Below, one piece after another: positions 1 to 12,000 of a stretch of 64,000 bases of DNA. Under the pieces are notes generated by a model. It saw nothing but the letters and a program-made list of their open reading frames with translations. It had not been told where the DNA came from and did not search any database. Origin of the DNA: Rhyacophila brunnea (taxonomy: Eukaryota; Arthropoda; Insecta; Trichoptera; Rhyacophilidae); the NCBI GenBank assembly GCA_022495005.1, contig JAGYXB010002070.1, positions 310,001 through 374,000 on the forward strand, written 5' to 3'. The first letter of the stretch is position 1; each line of letters starts with the position of its first letter. The translations under genes were made by a program, and so were the position numbers.

Positions 1-890
1 ATTAGTTAAAAAGGCTACCGGTAAATATTCAGTATCAACTTGCTTTTAATAATATAAATAAAAACATATTCACGGAATAGTTTTCAGAGTGATTTCAGAA
101 TTTAAGATTATTTATTGAGCATAGTTACATATTAGAATAAATATGAAAAAAATAGGTGCTGGTTGGTACTTGAACCCGCATTTTAGAATTTAGTCAATTA
201 AATCATGTCTAATTATGAAAACAATAGATAATAGCTATGCATATTGCAAAATTATGGCTTATTGCATACCAGCGAGTTAGTAAAGTAAAAATTATGATAC
301 ACAGAAAAATAATTAGTAGTATTTTTTATACTATTATATACTTTAAAAGTTGTTATTTTTTATTTAAAATAAGTATATCACGATTCTCAAAACATTGAAA
401 AAGTAGAAGAAAACAACGTGACATATTCATTTTCGAATTGTTTTTGAGTCACTCTAAAGTAGATGGTAAAAAGGACAGACCGTTCAACCCAAAAACTGTC
501 ATATACGTCGACTTTCTCAAGTGCCAGAGCTAAAAATAGTGACAAACAACTGTAAAAAACTGGTCGAGATCGGGAAAAATCCTTTGTTTGAAATAATATC
601 AACTTTCAGTTGCTTCTTCTTTTCCGTTTCCATTATTATTTTGCGAAGCAAAATCATAAAGTATCTCAGTGAAATGTCCGATGTTATAATCAACGATACA
701 AGTTTTAATCATATTTCCCATCTTTATTTGGTGTTGCTGGATGGACGAGCATGGAAAATGTTTTTTTAACATGTACCTATATGTTTTACCACTCACCGTG
801 AAATTAAAATAAAATTCTGTGCACCAAATTTAAGTGTAACGCAAAATGTTACCGTGATACTCATTTTTTTACAATTTTTCACAAGATCGC
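1..890. other. AT-rich DNA, no gene recognised
   Basis: Only short overlapping frames occur, on both strands around 390-800. None has a recognisable motif, signal peptide or splice arrangement. I see nothing else here. Confidence 0.6.
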
Positions 891-895
891 GATGA

Positions 896-985
896 GTACG
901 GTGACCGAGCAATCTAAGGCTGCAGTAATTGTATAAAAATTTAATTGAAGTTCTGTTGGCGTGGGTTCGAATCCAACTTCCGACA
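896..985 (+). repeat. Degenerate tRNA-Leu-like sequence (SINE head or tRNA pseudogene)
   Basis: GGTGACCGAGCAATCTAAGGC at 900-920 fits the A-box and D-arm of a eukaryotic tRNA-Leu, and GGCGTGGGTTCGAATCC (958-974) is an almost textbook B-box and T-arm. The order and spacing (about 90 nt) match a class II tRNA. The two acceptor strands pair poorly and the anticodon arm is AT-rich and unpaired, so it is unlikely to be a working tRNA gene. The sequence just downstream (985-1015) resembles the body that follows the tRNA-like head of the family B repeat at 39.9 kb. A SINE copy, cut short by the LINE fragment that starts at about 1022, is therefore the more likely reading. Confidence 0.45.
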
Positions 986-1021
986 AATATTTTCATAATT
1001 TATTACTAATATGTATGTATT

Positions 1022-1280
1022 ACGTGGCTGGGACATGTATTCCGGATGCCGCCAAAGAGTGCGGCACTTCGTACCCTTGTGGCACAGCCTCAAGGGTTCC
1101 GTCGCCGTGGCCGGCCCTCCCTCACCCTGCAGCGATGCTACAAAAGCGACCTACGTGCTGCAGGTCTGACATGGCGGGAGGCACAGGAGTTGGCGATGGA
1201 CCGAGGGAAGTGGCACCAACTTGTGCTTGCCCTATGCCCCAATGTTGGGACGTGACAGGGTGAAAGAAGAAGAAGAAGAA
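1022..1280 (+). mobile_element. Non-LTR retrotransposon 3' end (C-terminus of RT ORF plus GAA tail)
   Basis: One frame reads WLGHVFRMP (1025-1051), then FRRRGRPSL and a DL...W...A.DR..W pattern, ending at a stop at about 1253-1255. The order GHVxRM, GRPxxxW, A-DR-W is the C-terminal tail of many RTE-like non-LTR retrotransposon proteins. After the stop comes TGAAAGAAGAAGAAGAAGAA, a simple-repeat 3' tail as expected of target-primed insertion. It is about 60% GC inside DNA of about 30% GC, which marks it as an insertion. The upstream reverse transcriptase is missing, the usual 5' truncation. No target-site duplication could be defined. Family motifs are from memory; the clade is inferred. Confidence 0.75.
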
Positions 1281-1536
1281 TGTATTTCTTAAATTAGGTA
1301 TTATTAATTTATATTTTTAACCTTAATAAGACAAATATACGTAAAAAAGTAAATACTTGACTAAATAGATTGACGATAAAAATATTCTTATATTTATAAA
1401 ATATCTAAAATTGTGTATGGTTTAATGGAATATTTTTAGATATTTAATAAATGAATGAATATTTTTTGACTAATATATAATATGACATGAATTTAGGGCT
1501 TAATTTAATTTATAAAGTAACAAACACTGTCTACAT

Positions 1537-1611
1537 CAGTGGTCGGTAACCTTTTGAGAGATTGGGTAAAAAAAAACTATTTTGAAAAAATATTTGGTTG
1601 GTGGGTAAATG
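1537..1611 (+). mobile_element. Possible hAT-type element end
   Basis: CAGTGGTCGGTAACCTTTTG at 1537-1556 resembles the CAGTGGT...AACC termini of many hAT elements. No matching right end was found downstream, so this would be a solo end or a chance match. Confidence 0.25.
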
Positions 1612-1617
1612 TTGAGT

Positions 1618-1692
1618 ACCTCCGCTACATGGAAGTACATCAATCGCTCTCAGACATATACATGTTCCAATGTACTTCCATGTAGTGGAGGT
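1618..1692. repeat. Long inverted repeat (23-bp arms, 29-nt loop)
   Basis: Arms 1618-1640 and 1670-1692 are reverse complements at 22 of 23 positions; the shared core is CTACATGGAAGTACAT. An RNA from either strand would fold into a stable hairpin. The loop holds CGCTCTCAGACATATACATG. It may be the palindromic core of a small MITE, or a small-RNA hairpin. No flanking duplication is visible. Confidence 0.7.
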
Positions 1693-1699
1693 AATTATC

Positions 1700-4600
1700 A
1701 TCAGGCTACTAATGTTATAGCTCTTCTTCCTCCTCAACACCATCACGAAGAAATTTTTTTAACACTTTGTGAACAATATTTCTCCTCCAGAAAGATTTAA
1801 AAAAGAACTTTATATCATGTTTCAATTTTGTTGACCATGAATTTGGGAGTAGCTCTTTTAAGCATCGACCCTTTCTTAATTTTTTAAACGATTATCTAAA
1901 TTTTCTGGTAACGATGCAAACACGATATTTTGATGATTAACATATCCCACCTTTGATAAAATAGTGTGATAACTCAAAATAGTGGATTTTTCAGTAGAGC
2001 CAAAAAAATAATCTAAAAATGGTCAAAATCACGTTTTTGTATGTTTTCCTCATTACTTTTTAGAGCAACGCCCATGTTATATATATATTTGGATACGTCG
2101 TGAAAAATGCTGTTACATTGTAAAAAAAAACATCTTATAGAAAGAAAATCGTGAATAACTTGAGTTGTGACACTTTTTTACATAACTTTTGTTAATATTT
2201 CAACAAAAAATATTCAATTGGAATTATGACACTATAGTCACTTTCCACTTTATGACTATATTAAATAATAGAGTATCTCAAATTTTGAGATACTAAATAC
2301 AATACGTGCACACACCCACGCGACGTTAAGTAAAAAATGACACTGTTCGAGAATGAACACGTTCAAATTAGTCTCAATGTAATACTGTCATAATTCCATG
2401 TAGTGGTTTTAATATTAAAGCTAAAATTATGACTATTTTTTAGCAGGTGGAGATTTTTTTGTGAATATTTCTGTATACTTAACTCAAAATCATGTTTTTA
2501 TGACTCTATTTTATCAGATGTGCGATATAATTAATTGCTAATACCCACATAAAAAGTAAGAAGGATTTTAGCATTTCAATATTTTTCGTGTATGCATTAA
2601 ATTGGAAAAATTTACCGTTATAAAATAGTTATTCCTGTTGCTATTGAATTAAATAGTGTGTAGTCAGAAACCGTACAAGAGTATTTGCGTTAGATGACTT
2701 GATTTCGGCTTCAAATTTTTCGTCTTGAAAGTTGAATATATAATATGTATTTGAATCCAGAGCAGGCATCCAATAACTAACAACCATATCTCACAAAAAA
2801 ACCCGTTCAGAAATCTTCGCGGAATATAGCAAAGATCGAAACAAATTTTTTAAACCAATTAATACTTATATGTACTTATTATTTGTCTAATATAATTAAT
2901 ATTTATATTGGTCTATTAAACATTTTAAAATATTTTCATATAAAAATAGAGTCGATCAATTTTGAGGTACTAAATCAAACCTGATTAATACTTAGTTACA
3001 ATATTAACACCATATTAATTGATCTTTTTTTAGTATGTACTTAAACTATTCTTTACTAACTCGAATTATCTTATAAATTTAAAGAATCAAATATATGTTT
3101 TAGAAAATAATTAGTTTGTTTTATTAGGCAGAGAAAAACATTTTATTTTACGGAAAGAAAATATAACTTTCTCCACCACTTTTACGTAAACTTTGTAAAT
3201 ATCTACCGTTAAAATAAAACCCAAGTTAAATTACTTAAAAGACTTTATTGTATGCTTAAAATTAAAGCATTTAGGAGACATATAGATTTTATGCTTCGTA
3301 TAATATAACGCTTATAATCTTAAATTATACGGTATATTTAAACGTCTTCTTCCTTAGTTATATCTAATTGCAAGACATACAAAAAGATAAGTACTCACAT
3401 CTCATAAGCCGGATAATCAGTTATAATGTTTAATACCTGCCAGTGTTCAAATGGTTTTAGGATGAAACCAAATTAATTTGTAAATTGTAAAAAATCTTAT
3501 ATGAATACATAGTTAGTAGAAAAATCATATAAAAATTGACCAATGGAAATAAGACCTTACACCTTTAATTTCATAGATGATACAAATAACTCTTACCAGT
3601 TATGTTTTGATGTTTTTGGCCAATAAGAAGTAACATTTAGTTTTAGTTAGCACACAATAAAAACTATATTTATATTTTAATTGAAGAATATAGACAATGT
3701 GGATTTGGTTATGTAAATAAAAAATATAGCCAAATTTGCACAAAGATACACAAACAGTTTTGTATAAGGAAATTGCACAATATTATTATTATTTATTTTT
3801 ATTTTCTTTGATAATACTCGTATATTTATATACAAGTAAGATCTACGTACTTACACTAATTTAGTTACTTTTTTCTGAAAGAAAATTGCATGGAAAGTAT
3901 ACAATTTTATTCACCAATAGGCTTCATTTCTTTAAAAGCTGATATTACTACATCATAGTGATATTTTAAAGAACTAAGTAATAACTCGACCACATTTTTC
4001 AATCCAAAGTCGATTATATACATTTTTCAGTGAAAGCTGATTAATAAAGTATACATTTTGAACCGAGTCTATTGAATTGGTAGACAGGATTTATTTCAAG
4101 AGTTTTAAGATTAAATTATGAAACGGTATCATACGTATGCGTGGATAACATGCAATTAGTGTCGAAAAGAAAAGGGCTTGGATAAAATGTATTCATTTTT
4201 TATGAATGGAAAATAAAATCATTAAGAGTTTTTCTTTCACGCAATGACGTACATAAGGAACTCTGTTGTAAAGGGAGATTAAATAGAGTGAAAAGACAAT
4301 ACTTTTTTTTTTTTATTAAAATAGGGTTTTCTTTCATTCAGTTATACCTAAGCCTTACATACAACATCTAAATATGAACGTTTACACGTGAACAGAATAT
4401 TTTAAAGACATTACAATTTTATTAATTTGAATGATTCACACATATTATTATGTTGACTAGTTCTTTGATTTTAGTTTTAGATTAAACTCGATAGCCACAG
4501 ATGAGATTCACAAAGATACATATTTACCTAATTATAATAGAATAACATTCATATAAATAGAATCAGATTGGTACATGTGTCTATGAGTAGTGAGTAGAGT

Positions 4601-5210
4601 TATTTATGAATGTCTCTATAATTTGCAGATTCTAACAATTGAATGTTTTTTTTTAATATCTAGCGATCACTACCCAATAAAATAAATATGGTGAACATTT
4701 AAGATTATGCATACGGAAAATATGGAACCTTCTATGACTTCGTTATAAAAGTTGCTGAAGCTAGTTTTTTTATTCAATTCTATTTTTATATACACTATCC
4801 TTTCAAATATTGCATACTCTTTACTCCGTTTATATGAAATTTAGTAGAGCTTTTTTGGTTCACTTTCATTTATTATTCAGACTCTCAGAAAAAAGCTTTT
4901 TTTCAACATGTTTGATGAAAATGGATACTTTGATAATATGCAATGGTATTCCTTAATTATTGCGCAGTTAAAATTAAACTGCAATGTTCGCTTCAAGGTG
5001 AAGCATGCGGGTCTTAAAATTATAATAACATAGTTAAAAATGTGGTGAGAAAATATATTATTTAATAATTCGTTCAACCCATTTAGTCAACACTTATATT
5101 GACAAACGTGTGAATAACACAGTTGCCACGACTCGTGGAATGCGGAGGCACGTACATTATTGAAATTAATATCGTTCACGATAAACATTTTAATACCTAA
5201 TACTAACAAA
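1700..5210. other. AT-rich DNA, no gene recognised
   Basis: Holds only short spurious frames. A 23-nt palindrome AGTATCTCAAA/TTTTGAGATACT lies at 2272-2294. A diverged relative of the same stretch, including the following TACTAAAT, recurs at about 2946-2975, suggesting an old small repeat. Nothing else is supportable. Confidence 0.6.
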
Positions 5211-5212
5211 CT

Positions 5213-5470
5213 ATTGTTTTTTATTCAACGAATAATTCACTAGATTTAAGAATATAACATTATTTTATTGAACATACTCGTACATAATTTTAAAATATTT
5301 ATGAGAAATATAAAACCTGCGCCCCTTGCGATGCTATGCTATCGGCATGTGTTATCTAATTGCAACAAATTTAACTAAATGTTTGTACAATAGTCTCTAA
5401 AACGCTTTATAAATTGCGTTACTTATTCGCAATCGGCTTTTCTATTTCAAATTTTAGTATGTTTAACTAT
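5213..5470 (-). repeat. SINE-like repeat family B, copy 1
   Basis: The reverse complement of this stretch aligns along its length with the + copies at 28.9 and 63.5 kb. It has the leader with AACGCAATTT and TTGTTGCAAT, a decayed tRNA-like part with TAGCATAG, a middle T-rich body, and the 3' end reading GAATTATTCGTTGAATAAAA. It lies head-to-head with copy 2, the two leaders meeting at about 5470. Families of this shape (pol III head, short body, A-rich end) are SINEs moved by LINE machinery; that is inferred. Confidence 0.65.
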
Positions 5471-5472
5471 GC

Positions 5473-5835
5473 ATGTTAAATAAAAGAATGTTATATTCTT
5501 AAATCATGTAAATTATTAGTTGAATAAAAAAAATGTTTATTAAATTATTAACAAGACAAGCGCAAGGACGTCACTACACGACATTTGGAACGATCGCGAC
5601 AACGGTTAGTAATTAAGGTAATTTAACACATTGATTTAAAATACAAAATCCGGTTGCCAATTAGTAACGCAATTTAGAAAGCACTTCAGAGTATTTTAAA
5701 AGCCATTAGAAAATTCGTCGCAATTAGATAAGGCACGTATATCATAGTGGTCATTGCACATGGGCGCGAATACCGAGGGGTGCAGGTTAAAATCCTACTG
5801 GATGTATTTTTTCAAGAAGATTTTTTCTATTGGTT
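5473..5835 (+). repeat. SINE-like repeat family B, copy 2, preceded by a second family tail
   Basis: The leader (5595-5740), the tRNA-like centre with ATCATAGTGGTCATTG (A-box-like, 5739-5754) and GCAGGTTAAAATCCTACTGG (B-box-like), and the body TTTTTTCAAGAAGATTTTTTC match the copies at 28.9 and 63.5 kb. Before the leader, 5473-5530 matches the 3' end of the same family (AGAATGTTATATTCT... ATTAGTTGAATAAAA). The tail of one unit therefore sits directly before the start of the next, as in a tandem dimer. The copy at 63.4 kb has the same tail-then-head arrangement. Confidence 0.7.
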
Positions 5836-5839
5836 ACAA

Positions 5840-7645
5840 ATTTTTCAGAAGTGTTTTTAAATTATGTATGTTCCTAATACTAACTTTAAAAATATATTTA
5901 TTTGAGTTTTATCTATGAACGATTTGTTTTTAAGAGAAATATATTTTTCAATTCCAAGTTATATAATTTAATAAGATGTATAAGACAGTTTTATAAATGT
6001 AGATAACCTTTAAATCTGAGGATCGTTCATAAGTATTTAGTGAAAATGGTTTCCAAGATGCGGTTATCCTAAATAATAGCACACTACAAGAAGCAAAGTG
6101 ACATGGAGTGTAGGCAGGGGATAAATCTGTACTAATATTGCCCTATTCACTACATAGGCTGACACTTTGCGGTGTTTCAAAGTACCAAGAATCACAAAAT
6201 AGTGCCTTTAGAATTTCGTATACAATAATTTATTATAGCTGGTAATATATACGAGTAGCTAAAATTAATTCATATTCTGAAAAAAAAGTGTAATATTAAT
6301 TATAAATAAAATTAGCCCACAGAGTACATTTGTAGTGAAAACAAGATCCATTGACCACGGGATTAAATCTCGCTGTTGGATTGAATTCATATTTATTTTT
6401 ATTAATATTTACATAAATAACTTTGTATAGCAACTGAGACGTACTGCCATGGCCGATTGAGGTTTGATATATTTCACACTAAGCAATTAATAGTTTACTA
6501 AATAAGCTACCGAATCAAGTATTAACATTTATATTGTTATATCATATTAGTTTTAATAAAATACTTCAAATAATGAGAAATTAAGATATCTATTGAAATA
6601 AATAGTAAATTACTCGCCTGGAACGCCAAATTTCTATTTAAAATCCCATTCAGTCAAAGATTTTTCCAATGGATTTTCTAATATAAGTATGTTTCTAATA
6701 CTGTTTTAACAAATAAACGGGTCACTACAAGGTCTGAATAAAAACGAATCATAAGTGCGAGTGAGTAAGCATTCGGCACGCGTTAGAGTAAAATAGAATT
6801 TCTACGGCTGAATTAAATATTTTTTTTAAACGTCGCCGGTAAATTAACGCCGGAATGATTACATTCATTTAAAATCTGCGAGCACGTGTTGCTGAAATTT
6901 ATTGTTTTTAAATTAAATATAAATTATTTTGCCTAGTTATGTTTTGTTTAAATTTGGTAGCCGAAGCAACGTCATGATGGTATAACGTTTTATAAATAAG
7001 TTGATATTAATAAAACCATGGTTCTACTGTGCGTGATATGCAAAAAACACGGCTTCATTTTGCTGAGCAATTACATAGCTACTCTCTATTTATATTATTA
7101 CTCTGAGGGTCACTAGTTCTAATTAAATTAGTTAGTATAGCAGCGTAGTATGAATAATCACAGAAATACCTATGCTTGAGAAAAAATTACATAGCCCCTA
7201 TAAGGATAAGGACCGAGAATCAAATACGACACGTCTAGTTCGAGAATATTGGTACTGTGATGGCAGATGGTTATAAGTGCTGTTTTTTGTACATTCTTTG
7301 GGGAAAATATTATTAGAACTGCAACTTTACTGGTCACAAAGTAATGTGAAAAAAGTTGATATGGCAAAAAGATATATCTGTTTAAAATGTAAGATAACAA
7401 TACAATTTCAATCTTAAAAAAAAAGTTTGTGTTGGGATGCTAATTCTGCTTAATAGTTTGATATAAAATAATTCAAAATAGGTACATTATAAACTAACTT
7501 GTCAGACTGATTTCGAATGTTTGTATTTACTCTCCTGTAAAATTGTGTAAACAGCAGTTATAACCGTTTGCCATCATAGTATAGATATGAAAGTCAATAG
7601 TGTATGCATAAGACAATTTATTTAATAGAACATTAAATTTAAAAA
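5840..7645. other. AT-rich DNA with a foldback pair, no gene recognised
   Basis: Arms at about 7253-7284 and 7549-7580 are inverted copies sharing GGTTATAA and GCTGTT (about 80% identity), enclosing about 260 bp. This could be a worn MITE. A tRNA-B-box-like patch, GGGATTAAATCTCGC at 6360-6374, is too weak to call. The rest shows nothing. Confidence 0.45.
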
Positions 7646-7689
7646 AAATGTATTTATTATATATATTAACAAGTCTGATACAATTAGCA

Positions 7690-8055
7690 CTACTTCCGAA
7701 ATCGAGAGACGTTGTGAAAATTCGGACACCGGACATATCTTCCGGTTTGAAACGGTTGGTCACCTCTCAAGTAAGATGTTACAATATTGCAGACAAGATT
7801 TACATCATTTTTCTTCGTCTTCTCGCTCCTCTCGTCAATTTCACGTCGTCTCTTTTTACGACATATGCGGCAAGCCCCGGAGACCCGAGGCAGGCGCAGG
7901 GTCGGAGCCGCGGCATTTCGGAATTTATTGTTCCCGCGGGCTGATCAATCAACTCGAGTAACAAAATACTCCGGGTGGAATACGACTGAGAGCGTGAAAA
8001 AAACTACACCACACTACGACTACAGCAGTTGCTCTAAACCAATTTCTGAGAGATA
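7690..8055. other. GC- and CpG-rich block, function unknown
   Basis: This segment is much richer in GC and CpG than its surroundings (GAGACCCGAGGCAGGCGCAG, GTCGGAGCCGCGGC, TTCCCGCGGGCTGATC). Frames are open on both strands here because stops are rare in GC-rich DNA. The longest clean one is on the minus strand from about 7950 down to 7698, with a basic CRICRKKRRRE stretch, and has no ATG near its start. No family is recognised. It could be a promoter or 5' exon, a conserved noncoding element, or an unrecognised repeat. Confidence 0.4.
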
Positions 8056-8059
8056 AAAT

Positions 8060-9890
8060 CAAAAAGAAAATAATTTATTTATATTGTGAGTCTATCTCGC
8101 TCGGGGTTGATTTTCCCGCTGCGAGTACACTGAATAACACTTAAGCTTTTTTTAGTTAATCTAAATATATCATATAAGCGAGAAAAGTTTTCTTGTATAA
8201 TAAATTATTCACTGTTGTTTATCTAAATTTTTATTTGATTCAAATAGAATAGAATAAATAGTTAATTAATTTGATCGATAGAATTTTTATTTTAAAAAAC
8301 ATAGAGACATGATAAAAATAATAATATTATAGTCTTTAATTACTACTTTTAAGGAGAGCCAAAAGAAGATTGAAACTTATATGATTTTATATAATTATGA
8401 CTTTTCATGTTTCTGTCTGTATTATTTTTTTTCAGAGGCGTTGGTAAAACTTATTCCCCATATTATAATATGTAAAATAAGCTATGATTAATTTGGTATT
8501 TTCATTTTTTTTAATCATTACTATTTTTCTACCTGTAAAGATAATTTATATTTATGTTAGGAGACTAATTTAACAGTTATTTTGGTTTTTGGGCAATCAA
8601 TATATCAAGGTAAGAAGAAAAGGGAAGAATACAATGTGACAACATCTAAAACACTATATGCATTGTTTGTTAAACGTTTTAATTAATCTTCATTCTTAAC
8701 ATATTGTACAAAATATAAAAACCAGTTCGGTACTAAAACACTATCAATAATTATTGGTTACACAGTAATATCGTATGATGAAACCAATCAGTGTTTTGAA
8801 TTGAAAGCCGCAAGAAAAACAATATCTTATGCCTTAGCAGTATTGAAACATGGCAGCCTGTTTTGATTTTTTTATAGTGCACGTGTGATTTATTAAATCT
8901 ATTCTATGCAACGTAACTTACGAAATAATGATGAAAATTTGTTTTAATTTTATAACATCAAAGCGTTTTTATTTCAGTGCAGCCCTGGAAAATAAATCAC
9001 AGACCATTGAAGTATGATTTTTTACTATACCTACTGAAGTAAATTTGCAATTTAAAATGACTGCTAATTTTATTATAAGCTATAGTAAACTTTTTTGAAC
9101 GCCAATTTTATACGCATTGTCTATAAAAAAATAAAGTTTTCGTAATAATATAGAAAGCAAATTTAATTCAGTTTTAAATATTTTAGTTGAAAGAATTACA
9201 TTTTTTGTTAAAAAAAAAAACTGCGTAATAAGAGCCATAGTGTTTTCTCTGAAGTCACTGGTTTTTATCTACTGTATGATGAAAAGACTTTGCACTTAAA
9301 AACAGAGTAAATCATAAAATAAGCTACCCTCAACTATTGTGGAATAAAAACTGATCATATATGACCCGGTTAAAATTGCGGCTCTACAATAATTTTGATT
9401 AAAAGTTATTGTGATATGCCTACATGTTAACCAAACTTATTAATGTAAGTAAAAATAAAAAATAGAAAAGTGGATTAAATTAGATCAATATAGTTTTAAT
9501 TCAACCCAGTTTTACGTTGGTTGGTATCTATATTCTATGATAGTTAGTGAATTTTACGTAATATGTATCAATTTGTTTCTTTATGATACATACCTAAAGA
9601 ATAATATGATGGACAGAAACTCGTAACTCGTTTATATTAGGTTACTTACTTTAAAAACACATAAGTTATGTTTTTCTGTTCTATAATACGTTCAAATGTT
9701 GTTTAAGTATCTAACGATTATTGAATCAACTCTACTGATAATTATTTAATTTTTAAAAAAATACAAGTGAAAATATTCAGAAAATATAATTTTTACTAGT
9801 ATTATCAGCAAAATGTATAGAATAGCTATCAATATTAATTCAATACTTAATAGTGTCTGTGTTTAGTAAGATCCTTTTTCTTCTCTAATT
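8060..9890. other. AT-rich DNA, no gene recognised
   Basis: No open frame of note and no repeat with definable ends was seen. Confidence 0.6.
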
Positions 9891-9895
9891 AAATC

Positions 9896-10080
9896 TAGAA
9901 CTTGGAAGGTGAGACCAAGAGAAGGTCGTAGACTAAACGATTTTGATATATGGTGCCAGGATGCAGATATAAAGATTGTCGTGGATGGATAAACGAGTTT
10001 ATCACCAGCGAGCTTTATATTGGAGACAGTCACACCGCAATTTTTCTACGGATGACTATGATTAAAAAAAAAACTTAGTA
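9896..10080 (+). mobile_element. Probable decayed LINE 3' end
   Basis: A frame reading W-x-RPREGRR at 9900-9935, then GGAGACAGTCACACCGCAAT (about 10021-10040) and GATGACTATGATTAAAAAAA, resembles the C-terminal codons and GATGATG/A tail common in RTE-like elements. Several stops interrupt it. This rests on weak similarity only. Confidence 0.3.
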
Positions 10081-10476
10081 TTTAGTCAAATCGGAGAGAA
10101 TAAAGTAAACTACTACTATATGACTAATACAGACTATGTGTGTGGCTAATTCCTAAGAAGGGTTGAGTTACTTCGTAGAAAAAGAGAGAGAAATAAGAAA
10201 ATGTTTCTTAAAATTATTTAAACTTAAAATTTTATAATTATTATGAAAATATAATAATATATTACATTTAACGCGAATTATTTCATAAAATATCAATAAT
10301 TTTTTCATGGAAAATAATCTTAAAGTTGTATTTATATCTAACGAGATTCATTAATTTACATTATGGTCCTTCGGTAAATTTTCGTAACACTAAGCGAGAA
10401 CTTGCGCGCACGTATATCACGTAGGTACACTAAGTGTCGCAGCCTTTGATAATTGGCTTAGTAACACGCCACTTAC

Positions 10477-10518
10477 CTGGAATTTCTTGTGAGTACTCAA
10501 GAATTTTATTTCTGATAA
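10477..10518 (-). other. Possible 42-nt microexon (splice signals only)
   Basis: On the minus strand a long pyrimidine tract ending TTTTTTTTGGTTCAG (acceptor AG at 10519-10520) is followed 42 nt later by CCAG/GTAAGTG (donor GT at 10475-10476). Both sites fit consensus well. Two of the three frames through the 42 nt are open. No compatible neighbouring coding exon was found. In 128 kb of strand a pair like this may arise by chance. Confidence 0.2.
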
Positions 10519-11950
10519 CTGAACCAAAAAAAAGATGTAAATAAAAGGAGATAAATAAAAATAGAATATGAAGACCAAACGTAAAATTAAATCATTAAAA
10601 AAAACTTATTTCATTATTCTTCTGGTCGTATCGTTAAAACTGAGCTATATATTATATAAAAGAAAAAAAACTCATAAATATAGTATTTCTATTAAATATA
10701 CATCATATATTTTTTATCATAATATACGCTCCCACAATGTGAAGTTAATTAATAGTATATTTTTTTTATAAAAGTTCATTGTGTACCATTTAGTTACTCA
10801 CCCTTCTTCAGGGTAGAATGGAAAAGCATTACATACAATTAATTGAAAACACAATATCACATTGTTAACGAAACAGTGATTTGAACCGAAAGCTTCCGCA
10901 CGATATATTGCTATTTAGTATATAGCTACTGTAAGAAAAATAGATAGATACGGTGACCATTAAATTAAGCTTGCAACATTTACGAAGTAGATATAGAAAA
11001 TTTCAGGATTTTTTTTATTTTAGGTACTAAATACAGAAATAAATGTGATTGTTGTTATTATAAGTGCAATAGAAATAATTAATATCACACCTAAAATAAA
11101 CTGCTAGGAATTGAAGCTGAAGTTCACCGATCCAAGGCAGAATCTGGAAATTTATTCCTTATTATTCAAATAAATAAATTTTATCTTCGAAATAGATATT
11201 TCGTGTTATTAAACGGTCTTAAATACTTATTCGAGTAGATACGGTATTCTTCAGTTATTATATTATTATAAACAATCGATAAATGTAAGAATGTTGTGTT
11301 TGAGATTTAGTATTGAAATACTTCGACGGTAAACAGTACAAATATATTCATATTAATGAAATACACATTAAAAACTAGAGAGTTTTGCAAGTTCTTTCAC
11401 CACACAACATAACGGAAAATAACAATTTGGAAAGACCCATCGTCAGAGAAAATATAAGGAGTCGTAATACAAGAAAAATGTGGGTCGATTTTACCATAAG
11501 CCGGCCAAGTTAACGACGCTATGGAGCTCTTTATACTGTATTCCTATGCAGACGATGGAATGCATTGGACACTGAAAACACATAGTACATTTAAAGGAAT
11601 TAGCTCATAAAATACTAACGGGCATGTTATCGAAAAAAACACTAATCAATAATTAAATAGATGCCGTTTATCAAATTTCCTGTTTTGCAGAGATGAATAT
11701 TTCAGTATTATTTTATATAATACACCTTCTTAATTTTTTATGCATTGACATACTATCGACTTTTCCGTGCGATATTATTTTTGTCGTATTATTTCTATGA
11801 AGCTAACTTTGCTAGACATCTTGGCGACTTTCGGACCATTTTGTTTAACAACAGGCATAAACAGCTCGCCTACAATTTGGCATCATAATATAGAGAGCTT
11901 ATTTCCTACAAAAAATATCGATAACGAAAACAAACTTTTGACTAGCTTTG

Positions 11951-12000
11951 TCCGGTACAGATTTTTTCTTGTATGTCCAGTACAAATTTTTTCTTGTTTA
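11951..12000 (+). repeat. Two tandem 25-bp units
   Basis: TCCGGTACAGATTTTTTCTT and TCCAGTACAAATTTTTTCTT start at 11951 and 11976, an exact period of 25. A decayed third start, TCCAAGATTTG, follows at 12001. Confidence 0.7.

Noticed and set aside
387..769. Overlapping frames of 71 and 82 codons on opposite strands
   Set aside because: No motif, no convincing start or splice context; expected by chance in AT-rich DNA of this size.
961..1263. 100-codon frame across the LINE fragment
   Set aside because: A shadow of the true LINE frame; it joins the tRNA-like sequence to the element out of frame.
3000..4400. Search for CRISPR-like arrays or bacterial operons
   Set aside because: No regularly spaced repeats or ribosome-binding-site/ORF trains anywhere in the window; the sequence is clearly eukaryotic.
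10792..10930. Minus-strand hydrophobic exon ending at a GTGAGT donor
   Set aside because: No in-frame ATG after the last stop, and joining to the 42-nt segment at 10.5 kb leads to an immediate stop.
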